Shown: one piece after another, positions 31,581-38,100 of the stretch
How positions within the stretch are numbered: the first letter of the stretch is position 1
How the letters are laid out: the number at the start of each line of letters is the position of its first letter
Virus record (IMG/VR): IMGVR_UViG_3300006923_000013
Span: 21,788 to 85,787 of that record
Source: a virus
Direction: 5' to 3' (one strand)
Length of the DNA: 64,000 nt
Position numbers and translations under genes: made by a program
Notes under the pieces: generated by a model
What the model was told of the DNA's origin: nothing
The model's input: only the letters and a program-made list of their open reading frames with translations
The model's database searches: none

Positions 31581-31984
31581 TATGTTAACTCTGCTATGAA
31601 GAAGTTACAATAGCCTGTTCCCGATGCAGTAGATACTGTCAACGTGGAATTGGCGCCTCCATTGTAGGGCATAAAACAGAACTCACCAGGAGCAATATCA
31701 AGTATCGCTGTACCTTCATCGCTTACGATTATGTTCGCATCTGCAGCAGCCGCTCCCGCGATAGCTCCAGTGTTTTTTACGTATACAAGGGCTCTATCGT
31801 CTATACCTCCATCGATCTCTGTATTGATTGTAATCGCAGTAGTACTAACAGCAAGTTGACCAGACTGAGCTACGTTAGCGTTTGCATCGCTAGCTGTGCT
31901 TATATCCTTGGTTTCACTTATTTTTAGTATATACGGTAGTACATCAGTACTATCGACAGTAAGCTTTACTTTTATAGTTGCCAT
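31580..31984 (-). CDS. Small beta-rich virion protein, paralogous family member
   Basis: 134 residues, acidic and rich in Ala, Thr and Ile. DSTDVLPYILKISETKDIS near the start and PGEFCFMPYNG at about residue 100 align by eye with the same blocks in the products at 28939, 32009 and 36620. The order, and the spacing to the closing strand, are the same. Its closest sister looks like the adjacent 32009 gene (both have STDVLP), suggesting tandem duplication. Probably a decoration or surface beta-sandwich protein; no function is established. Confidence 0.7.
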   Translation of the reverse strand: MATIKVKLTVDSTDVLPYILKISETKDISTASDANANVAQSGQLAVSTTAITINTEIDGGIDDRALVYVKNTGAIAGAAAADANIIVSDEGTAILDIAPGEFCFMPYNGGANSTLTVSTASGTGYCNFFIAELT

Positions 31985-32008
31985 CTCTATCTATTTATAT
32001 TATTAGTA

Positions 32009-32485
32009 TTATGCGTCCATCAACCAGAAGAAGACCGAAGCAGTTGTTGTTTGTGCTGCTGTTGCGCAGCTTAATTCTAATCTCAAGTGATCCCGAGTAG
32101 CATCTGAATCCATAACTCCATCATCGAAGTTATAGAGAGCAAATTCTCCTGGTTTCAGTGTTCCCAACGGTTCTGGAGTTAATCCGCCGCCTGTAGCAGT
32201 AAAATCATCCAAATGTCGTACAGTAAGATCATACGTAGCTCCAGTGTTCTGCACAAAGTAGAATACTCTACCTACGAGATCATTAGGCTCCAGATTGGGT
32301 GGTACAAAAACACCACTGCCTGCTGCAGCTTGAGGAACTGTGTAATTCTGTAACTGCGCTACGTCTCCTGCAGTAGTACCAGGCACACTAAGTGTCATGG
32401 TCTTACTCATAGAGAGATTCGAAGGAAGCACGTCAGTACTTGAAAAAGAAATCGTACATTTTAATGTATTATCACCTTTTGCCAT
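32009..32485 (-). CDS. Small beta-rich virion protein, paralogous family member
   Basis: 158 residues, the longest of the four-member family. The family blocks are SSTDVLPSNLSMSKTMTLS near residues 14-32, FYFVQNTGATYDL in the middle and PGEFALYNFDDG at about residue 112. It has extra loops compared with its paralogs. It lies two bases after the metallophosphoesterase gene and 24 bases before the sister gene at 31580. The leader is A-rich (aaagaaaaataaaATG) with no Shine-Dalgarno, as expected for Bacteroidetes. Confidence 0.7.
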   Translation of the reverse strand: MAKGDNTLKCTISFSSTDVLPSNLSMSKTMTLSVPGTTAGDVAQLQNYTVPQAAAGSGVFVPPNLEPNDLVGRVFYFVQNTGATYDLTVRHLDDFTATGGGLTPEPLGTLKPGEFALYNFDDGVMDSDATRDHLRLELSCATAAQTTTASVFFWLMDA

Positions 32486-32486
32486 T

Positions 32487-33761
32487 TTATTTTTCTTTTA
32501 TTATTTCGTTTAAATTTACTTGAAAGTGTCCTTTATAACCACTTTCTTTTCCCCAAAAATATCCCTGTCCTGCACGTATGTTTCCTACATACCCTTTTGA
32601 GTGGTGCCAAGAATCTGTTCCGCATAGAGAAGGAAGTACCCTTACTACTGTTCCGAAATTTTCATCTATATCCACCCAAGACATTGATTTACGTTTGTGG
32701 AAGTGTCCAACATGCCATTCTGTAAACTTAGCTTCCGCCCAGTCCTCAGATCGTTCTCTTGCCATAATTAATGGAAGATCAGCATGTTTTTCTTGATTGC
32801 CATGAGTGAATCCTAATAGATTCGTACCATAGCGGTAATACTTACGTGGAGACATTGAGTTGTCTACTGTAACTTCTTTGCAGTTGTTATACCAACATTG
32901 AAGAGCGTCTCCTAAGTAGAACGTGCGTTCATAATCATGATTTCCTGGTATTACCAGAACATCAACTGGTGCTACAAGTCTTAGCCTATCTATTACCTTA
33001 ACAAGCATTTCTCTGCACTTTATAAACGATTGTTGCCATACTACATCATCCTGCTGGGGTGTCCCTTTGGTTGTTGTCATGGCAAGTCCATCTGTATTCA
33101 GCATATCGTTTCCTATCGGTACTAATATCCTATCTATTGCAAATAATTGCGAATAGATCAATAATTTCTCAATAGCCTTTTCAAATAACATAACTGCTAC
33201 ATCTGTACTGTAAGGTTCTCCAACCTCTTGTTTCATTGCTAGTTTCCCTATATGAAGATCAGGTAAACATAATTCATATACTACTGGTTCTGTATCCTTA
33301 CTTTGCTTTGGATACTTTACAGGTTTATATTCAGGCGAATGTTTAAGTGCCTCTTCAATGAACTCCTCCCGTATTTTCTGTCGAACTTCTGCAGATTGAT
33401 CAAAAACAGCTCTTACAGCATATTTCGTATCATCCTTGAAATCCTGCCAAGAAGAAACCCTGAATGATTTTACGTCCCAATAATCAATATTGATTCCTGC
33501 TACATCAATCAGGTCTTCTATACTTGTAATCGAAGCAGCCGAGTAATCAATGACACTATTGCCATTTTCATCCTTGGTTACTTTCGGTAACGTAGAAGGG
33601 ATTCTGGCGACTTTTAACTTCCGCCAGATCCTTCTAACTTTTTCTGGGCACGTTTGCCCGTTTATATCTACTATGCCAAACTGGTTGGCCAGATCTTTAT
33701 AAGAAAGGTCTTTACCATTCTTAATCAAGTAATCTTTTAGTGATCTTATATTTACTTCCAT
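32487..33761 (-). CDS. Calcineurin-like metallophosphoesterase with N-terminal helical region
   Basis: 424 residues with the complete metallophosphoesterase signature: D168-x-H170 (PDLHIG), G217-N-D219, G273-N-H-D276, H320-G and G352-H-F-H355. These are the two-metal ligands of the calcineurin/Mre11-like superfamily, so a phosphodiesterase or nuclease acting on DNA, RNA or a nucleotide is expected. Residues 1-60 (LKDYLIKNGKDLSYKDLANQ, then VRRIWRKLK) resemble a helix-turn-helix and could bind DNA. The gene is intact but sits among small virion proteins, which is an unusual place for it. Similar enzymes occur in other Bacteroidetes phages as I recall. The substrate cannot be read from sequence. 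Confidence 0.85.
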   Translation of the reverse strand: MEVNIRSLKDYLIKNGKDLSYKDLANQFGIVDINGQTCPEKVRRIWRKLKVARIPSTLPKVTKDENGNSVIDYSAASITSIEDLIDVAGINIDYWDVKSFRVSSWQDFKDDTKYAVRAVFDQSAEVRQKIREEFIEEALKHSPEYKPVKYPKQSKDTEPVVYELCLPDLHIGKLAMKQEVGEPYSTDVAVMLFEKAIEKLLIYSQLFAIDRILVPIGNDMLNTDGLAMTTTKGTPQQDDVVWQQSFIKCREMLVKVIDRLRLVAPVDVLVIPGNHDYERTFYLGDALQCWYNNCKEVTVDNSMSPRKYYRYGTNLLGFTHGNQEKHADLPLIMARERSEDWAEAKFTEWHVGHFHKRKSMSWVDIDENFGTVVRVLPSLCGTDSWHHSKGYVGNIRAGQGYFWGKESGYKGHFQVNLNEIIKEK

Positions 33762-33770
33762 ACTTTATAA

Positions 33771-33810
33771 ATTAATTAAACTTCTGCGTTATGCGATTGG
33801 TTTAATTAAT
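33771..33810. repeat. Inverted repeat and duplicated 3' gene end
   Basis: ATTAATTAAAC (33771-33781) is perfectly inverted at 33800-33810 around an 18-base loop. On the minus strand CCATTCGCATAA (end of the upstream gene) is followed within about 30 bases by CCAATCGCATAA, a second copy of the last codons and stop. It may act as a terminator or be a scar of a deleted paralog. Confidence 0.5.
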
Positions 33811-33813
33811 CCA

Positions 33814-34365
33814 TTATGCGAATGGTGTAGCTAATACTCCGTCTCCTTGAAGCGTTCCTGAAATATGTATCCTATTTGCTGCAGTTATCTTAATATCTAA
33901 GAATCCCCCAACAAGTCGCCCTTTAGTATCAGCATCTGCGACCAATTGATCATCATCTGAAATATCAGGTGCAAACCACTCTACCACGTCCGCAGTATCA
34001 GTATCAAGAATTGTAACTCCGCCCTCAAAGAGATCGGCAGTACGTCCTGCTGCAAGTGTGAATGTGCCTGTAAAGGTTGTCTTAATAGCAATACGACAAT
34101 TGAAACCTACATTAGCTGCAGTTGCTTCTGGTAATGTTACCGTCATACCTGCTGCCAGGTTCAAATTGAAGAATGCCCCGTCTTTATTGGAATCGATAAT
34201 ATACGTAGCTGCAGTTACCTCGATAACTTCATCTGTATCGTCTCCGCAACAAAATACCTGGTGCTCTAACTTATCTAATCTGTTTAGAAGAACATTTATT
34301 CCTGAGCTGTAAAAGCCGCCCTTCTTCTTACTTGGGTTTCCATTATATGGTGATCTCTGTGACAT
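33814..34365 (-). CDS. Beta-structured virion surface protein (decoration/fibre-like)
   Basis: 183 residues. After a basic start (SPYNGNPSKKKGGFYSSGIN) and a short helix with CCG (HQVFCCGDD), the chain follows the style of many phage fibre or decoration proteins: AAGMTVTLPEATAANVGFN, then repeated Thr/Ala/Gly strands and an aspartate-rich loop. Such modules are trimeric or capsid-attached in other phages, but I cannot assign a partner. The leader is AT-rich. The last codons are duplicated just downstream. The virion role is inferred from composition and position. Confidence 0.6.
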   Translation of the reverse strand: MSQRSPYNGNPSKKKGGFYSSGINVLLNRLDKLEHQVFCCGDDTDEVIEVTAATYIIDSNKDGAFFNLNLAAGMTVTLPEATAANVGFNCRIAIKTTFTGTFTLAAGRTADLFEGGVTILDTDTADVVEWFAPDISDDDQLVADADTKGRLVGGFLDIKITAANRIHISGTLQGDGVLATPFA

Positions 34366-34435
34366 AATTTTATTATTTTTAGTTATTAATTATTTTTATA
34401 AAGCTACTAATTATTTAGTTACTTTTTATATTCTT

Positions 34436-35062
34436 TTATTTAAACCTCTCAAATCCGTACGCTATCATATTAAACGAGTCTGCATTGGTTGCATCATCGC
34501 GTACTCTGAGAATCACTTTCTGGTCTGTTCCTTCATCTACTTTTACTCCATATGGAAGACCTAATTTGGTCATGTCCATTGACATAATATACCCATAATC
34601 GTTATTTGCATTCACATGGCGTACTTCCCAAGCTGTAGGAATTATCTGAAAAGATAATCTGAACATATCTTGATTGGTCTTTATTGCATCATGTATATCA
34701 ACTTCTCCTTTTATAGACTCGTAAAATAGTCTACACCCATTCGCCAGTGCTGCTCCATCTGCAAACAAGTATGGTTTGGCTGTTCCTCCGTACCCTACAA
34801 GTATGTTTATCGTAGTTATATACCTATCGTAATTCTCAACTGCTGGGATATAAAAGTCTACATTCGTAGAACTCCCATCAACTCCCATATCATTAGAACC
34901 CGAAGCTGTACCATCAGTAGTAAGATACTGTCTGAAGGGTCTTACCTTTTGAGGTTTGAATGGAGGCCAAGGAGAAGCAATTACAGTGTCTTCACCGTCT
35001 TTGGTGATTTCTGACTTGTAGTCTCCTCCTTTACCATTCTTTATTGTAACCTCTAAACCCAT
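34436..35062 (-). CDS. Virion protein of unknown function, beta-rich
   Basis: 208 residues. It opens with VTIKNGKGGDYKSE, which resembles the start of the neighbouring product at 35062 (IEDGKGKNGDMSVS), hinting at related N-terminal anchors. The remainder has alternating hydrophobic strands and aromatic residues (YDRYITTINILVGYGG) without enzyme motifs. The start is TAATG on the upstream stop; 70 AT-rich bases follow before the next gene. It is probably a head- or tail-surface protein. Confidence 0.6.
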   Translation of the reverse strand: MGLEVTIKNGKGGDYKSEITKDGEDTVIASPWPPFKPQKVRPFRQYLTTDGTASGSNDMGVDGSSTNVDFYIPAVENYDRYITTINILVGYGGTAKPYLFADGAALANGCRLFYESIKGEVDIHDAIKTNQDMFRLSFQIIPTAWEVRHVNANNDYGYIMSMDMTKLGLPYGVKVDEGTDQKVILRVRDDATNADSFNMIAYGFERFK

Positions 35063-35619
35063 TAGCTAAAGCCTACTTCCTCATAATGAAACACCATATC
35101 GATCTCGCATAATCCAGTTGTACCTGTATCGTATTCAAGCATAATGGCTTTATTCGGCGGGATAATTAAACCTCCCCCAAAATCCATCATCGCTGCACCT
35201 AAGGCCTGAGTTCTATGACTCCCAAGTTGTTCGTGAACTGTAAGCCCTGTAATGGTAGCTCCACCACCCATGCAAGTTGCTTCTGCTTGCCTCCCTGAGC
35301 CAAGATTTAGATTTGAAGGAGTGATAACTGTTCCTCCTGCCGCAGTTCCTTCAACTCTCCACGCCTTCCAATGTACAGCTTCAACTGAATGAAATTCTAC
35401 ATGGTTGACCATTAAATTCTTATCTGCTGATGTATTCTTGAGGTACAGCACATATTCTCCTGCTGCTGCACTAAATGATGGCATAATAGCATTGAAGGCC
35501 AATCCGTTATCTCTACTTACGTAGAATAATCTGTTTTTCGTTTTAGAAGATACATTGCCTCGTTGTGCAGCAGAGACTGACATATCACCATTTTTACCTT
35601 TACCGTCTTCTATTTTCAT
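35062..35619 (-). CDS. Virion protein of unknown function, beta-rich
   Basis: 185 residues. The N-terminal GKGKNGD motif matches the GKGGD of its downstream neighbour. The middle (FSAAAGEYVLYLKNTSADKN) recalls the YxxNTG strand of the small paralogous family, so a distant relation is possible. Gly-rich loops (MGGGATITG) follow. No catalytic residues are evident. Likely a capsid or tail decoration protein, co-translated with the gene at 34436. Confidence 0.6.
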   Translation of the reverse strand: MKIEDGKGKNGDMSVSAAQRGNVSSKTKNRLFYVSRDNGLAFNAIMPSFSAAAGEYVLYLKNTSADKNLMVNHVEFHSVEAVHWKAWRVEGTAAGGTVITPSNLNLGSGRQAEATCMGGGATITGLTVHEQLGSHRTQALGAAMMDFGGGLIIPPNKAIMLEYDTGTTGLCEIDMVFHYEEVGFS

Positions 35620-35631
35620 TGTATTTTGTAT

Positions 35632-36057
35632 TTACTGTTCAATGTCAGATTCTATTATTTCATCTCCTAATATGTTACGTAGATATTTATTGTTTATTCT
35701 AAGTAACATGTTTTGTTCTTTTGCCAAACCTACAAGGGTTAACGTTGCAAGTAATGTTGGATCTAAAGCGTTACTTACTGTTGGTACATAAGGTTCTGCT
35801 GGATTATTACCATTATAAATGTATGTATAGATCTGATCTACAAGATCTTTAGCATCTGTATAGGTAGGAACAGTTACACATGTATAATCTGTACATAATA
35901 TCTGTTGTCCCTCACTTTCAATATAAAGAATGCCATCTTTAGCGTATACCTTCATAGTGTCATTATAAGAATAGGTATTCACTATATTATCCGTTGCATT
36001 ATTTATAAGCAAGTAGGATACACCGTCCTCTATTCTATAATCTTTACAAGTAGCCAT
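35632..36057 (-). CDS. Small virion-operon protein, related to the next upstream gene
   Basis: 141 residues. A central segment TDAKDLVDQIYTYIY matches the C-terminal end of the product at 36044 (ADLKELVETIHGYL), so the two are probably duplicates, one having gained a C-terminal extension (LLATLTLVGLAKEQNMLLRI). It overlaps the upstream gene by 14 bases. The sequence is acidic with mixed strands and helices and no known motif. Function unknown. Confidence 0.55.
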   Translation of the reverse strand: MATCKDYRIEDGVSYLLINNATDNIVNTYSYNDTMKVYAKDGILYIESEGQQILCTDYTCVTVPTYTDAKDLVDQIYTYIYNGNNPAEPYVPTVSNALDPTLLATLTLVGLAKEQNMLLRINNKYLRNILGDEIIESDIEQ

Positions 36058-36277
36058 GTATAGTTTCTACTAGTTCTTTTAAATCTGCTGAACCTGCTGG
36101 AACAGTTACTTCAGTATTCCATACCGCATCTACCACTGTTGCGCCTTTATATTGTAATATCACTCTTCCCTCGAAGCCTTTTACTTTAGTATTGACTTTA
36201 GGGTAATAGCAAACATCATTGTTTACATTATCGTAAGCAAGAATATCATCAGGCTTATTGTATATTTCCCATGCCAT
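36044..36277 (-). CDS. Small virion-operon protein
   Basis: 77 residues, beginning MAWEIYNKPDDILAYDN. It contains a beta-like VILQYKGATVVDAVWNTEVTV segment split by charged residues and ends ADLKELVETIHGYL, shared with the downstream product. It overlaps the gene at 35632 by 14 bases. Unknown function; probably a minor structural protein. Confidence 0.5.
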   Translation of the reverse strand: MAWEIYNKPDDILAYDNVNNDVCYYPKVNTKVKGFEGRVILQYKGATVVDAVWNTEVTVPAGSADLKELVETIHGYL

Positions 36278-36283
36278 ACTGTT

Positions 36284-36607
36284 TTATCCCGCTTTATACG
36301 CTAAAACTGCCCCACTTACCAATGCTATGTTTATAAACTTTCCGTATATAATACTTCCTTTAGGAATTGTTATATCTACATCGAAATCTTCGTATACTAC
36401 ATCTCCATTTGTAGGAGACATAGCAGATACATCTAAAACTGCATCCGCAGTTCCAATAACTTGAACTGCAGTATATGGACCAGCATGTACGCTGGTATCA
36501 TCTATATATATAGCACCACAACATCCGAGTGTTCCAGAATGAAGTTTTTTAATAGCTTTCTCTACTCTATTATCTTTTCCTGCAGAACTTGTTTTAGTAT
36601 CGCTCAT
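36284..36607 (-). CDS. Small beta-rich virion protein
   Basis: 107 residues. A short basic helix (VEKAIKKLHS) and a CCG motif precede a compact beta domain ending IPKGSIIYGKF and SGAVLAYKAG. Such GPYTAVQVIGT...IPKGxxIYG proteins are, as I recall, common small structural proteins of Bacteroidetes phages. The leader is A-rich. It is not clearly part of the four-member family. The role is inferred from location. Confidence 0.6.
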   Translation of the reverse strand: MSDTKTSSAGKDNRVEKAIKKLHSGTLGCCGAIYIDDTSVHAGPYTAVQVIGTADAVLDVSAMSPTNGDVVYEDFDVDITIPKGSIIYGKFINIALVSGAVLAYKAG

Positions 36608-36619
36608 TTTTCTTTATTT

Positions 36620-36982
36620 TTAAGATCGTGTCCAGTAACCATATTCGACTATACATGTAGCTGTGTCTGCTTGTATTTCTAATCCTGTACTGGCAGATAA
36701 TGGAAAATATGCAAACTCTCCTGGATATAAAGCTGCAAAATCTACTCCCGCATCTGTTTTAATTTCTATAAAATTAGTAGCATCTACATTACGTAAATAC
36801 ACAAAATTCACATCCGCTATGGTAGAAGCTATAAGTGTAGTTACAGTCGTATGCAATACAGCCACTTTAGCTGTAGATATCAGAGGATTTCCTATTGTAA
36901 GGTTATCTGTGTGATTTATAAGCATATTTTCAGATGTAGCATCTGTGCTTACAAGATTTAAAGTTACAGTTAAAGTTGACAT
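36620..36982 (-). CDS. Small beta-rich virion protein, paralogous family member
   Basis: 120 residues, the most upstream member of the family. It has VSTDATSENMLINHTDNLT near the start, FVYLRNVDATNFIEI in the middle and PGEFAYFPLSA at about residue 87, each matching the blocks of the three paralogs. It is the first gene after the membrane cassette and has a promoter-like box 22 bases upstream of the ATG. Probably a capsid or tail decoration protein. Confidence 0.65.
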   Translation of the reverse strand: MSTLTVTLNLVSTDATSENMLINHTDNLTIGNPLISTAKVAVLHTTVTTLIASTIADVNFVYLRNVDATNFIEIKTDAGVDFAALYPGEFAYFPLSASTGLEIQADTATCIVEYGYWTRS

Positions 36983-37004
36983 TGTTCTTCTATAGTTAGA
37001 TTAC

Positions 37005-37012
37005 AAATTTAC
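37005..37012 (-). promoter_or_regulatory. Candidate Bacteroidetes -7 promoter box for the small virion gene cluster
   Basis: The minus strand reads TAAATTTG, fitting TAnnTTTG, 22 bases before the ATG at 36982 in a 91-base gap. No clear -33 TTTG is visible, so strength is uncertain. Confidence 0.4.
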
Positions 37013-37033
37013 TAAATAGTTTTATATCGCTTT

Positions 37034-37059
37034 TATAGCTATAAACATATAAAGCTATA
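37034..37059. terminator. Inverted repeat between membrane cassette and small virion genes
   Basis: TATAGCT (37034-37040) and AGCTATA (37053-37059) form a 7-bp stem with a 12-base loop just past the leftward stop at 37074. No strong T run follows, so it could be a weak terminator or an operator. Confidence 0.35.
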
Positions 37060-37073
37060 CAGTCTTTTAATTT

Positions 37074-37250
37074 TCATTGTTTGAACTTCCTGGATAGTCT
37101 ATCATTTACGTATTCAATTCTCTTTTCTAATTGATCTATCTGATATGTCACACCTGTAACAAATACTGTAGATGTTACAGCAAGAGATATCATTGCCACA
37201 ACTAACCAGTTTGGAAATGTTCTCTGTTTAGATATATCCGCCTCGGTCAT
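37074..37250 (-). CDS. Small single-span membrane protein (lysis cassette candidate)
   Basis: 58 residues. The ATG at 37250 overlaps the upstream stop as TAATG, which sets the start. After a short polar N terminus ending FPNW, residues about 16-35 form one membrane span (VVAMISLAVTSTVFVTGV), followed by a charged helix (YQIDQLEKRIEYVNDRLSRK) that looks like coiled coil. This is the third consecutive small membrane protein. Together they resemble a holin/spanin-like lysis set, though no lipobox or conserved holin motif is present. Confidence 0.65.
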   Translation of the reverse strand: MTEADISKQRTFPNWLVVAMISLAVTSTVFVTGVTYQIDQLEKRIEYVNDRLSRKFKQ

Positions 37251-37492
37251 TATGATTTAATCTTTAAAAAAGCTAAAAGTGCTCCTACTGCAATTTGAAT
37301 CCCTGCAATGATACCTATCGCTTTCTGCTTGAATTGCTTATCATCTGCGATATATTTCGCATGATGCTCCACTCTCTGAACAAGCCCCCGATGTCCTAAC
37401 TCTTCATTCCCTGTTAGAGCATTCATTATCTCTTTTTGTCCTTCGCGTATTTCACGGACATCTACCTTTAAATCATTCAGTTGTTCTTCCAT
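37250..37492 (-). CDS. Holin-like protein: coiled coil plus C-terminal membrane span
   Basis: 80 residues from the ATG at 37492; a GTG one codon earlier is possible. The N-terminal half is a charged coiled coil (LNDLKVDVREIREGQKEIM). The C terminus has one hydrophobic span (AIGIIAGIQIAVGALLAFL) and a short basic tail. This architecture is seen in XhlA/holin-like accessory proteins of phages. It is flanked by two other small membrane proteins. The lysis role is inferred. Confidence 0.65.
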   Translation of the reverse strand: MEEQLNDLKVDVREIREGQKEIMNALTGNEELGHRGLVQRVEHHAKYIADDKQFKQKAIGIIAGIQIAVGALLAFLKIKS

Positions 37493-37496
37493 CACA

Positions 37497-37700
37497 TTAT
37501 TCCTGTTTATCTGTTTTTATATGTTTCCACGTGTCAAGCCCTAAAAGAGTAGCACTATATCCAAATACCACAAAAATAATAGTCGGTTCTACATTATAAA
37601 AGTCAAGACCTGAGATAACTGCCATAATTAATCCTATTGTAAAACTTATAAAACCAAGTATTCTTTTACTTATTTGCTCCTTTGACATTACTTTATTCAT
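37497..37700 (-). CDS. Holin-like protein with two membrane spans
   Basis: 67 residues. Two hydrophobic segments, about residues 13-31 (ILGFISFTIGLIMAVISGL) and 39-55 (PTIIFVVFGYSATLLGL), separated by a short polar loop, with a charged C-terminal tail (KHIKTDKQE). This fits a class II holin. It begins the three-gene membrane cassette after the tail-adhesin genes. A second ATG four codons in is possible. It would permeabilise the inner membrane at lysis; unproven. Confidence 0.7.
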   Translation of the reverse strand: MNKVMSKEQISKRILGFISFTIGLIMAVISGLDFYNVEPTIIFVVFGYSATLLGLDTWKHIKTDKQE

Positions 37701-37710
37701 TAGTAGTCTT

Positions 37711-38100
37711 TTAAACTAAAAGTGCCATTGCAATCTCTCTTGGAGTGTAACCATCAGGCTGCACGTTATCCAACCATGCTTGAGGAGATGTTTCAAAAGA
37801 AGTCCTTAGTTCCGAACTCTCTATGTTTATATAATCCGCCACCTCATCACTCCTTGTTCTTAGGAAAGCGGGCATTGCGGGGTTCTCCTCCAATGTAAGC
37901 TCTTGAAGAGTGGACACATTATCCAACCTATCGTTCCACCCTACATTTATCCCTGAGATACCGTGAATGTCTATGTTCTGATGTTTGGTCTCATGGAGTT
38001 GCCCGATGTTCACAATAGACAATTGATATATCTCGTTCTGTTGGTCTGCTATCCAAAAACCATCTACTCCTGCTCTATTATCAAATTCTTTATTTGTCAT
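37711..38100 (-). CDS. Unknown protein coupled to the BspA-type adhesin
   Basis: 129 residues from the ATG at 38100, chosen because it overlaps the adhesin stop as TAATG and is preceded by ggaggagcagc. A longer in-frame start 11 codons upstream is less likely. The sequence is acidic and soluble (NKEFDNRAGVDGFWIADQQN) without known motifs and ends REIAMALLV. Position suggests a fibre accessory or chaperone. Like the adhesin, its DNA looks more GC-rich than the neighbouring structural genes, so the two may have been acquired together. Confidence 0.6.
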   Translation of the reverse strand: MTNKEFDNRAGVDGFWIADQQNEIYQLSIVNIGQLHETKHQNIDIHGISGINVGWNDRLDNVSTLQELTLEENPAMPAFLRTRSDEVADYINIESSELRTSFETSPQAWLDNVQPDGYTPREIAMALLV

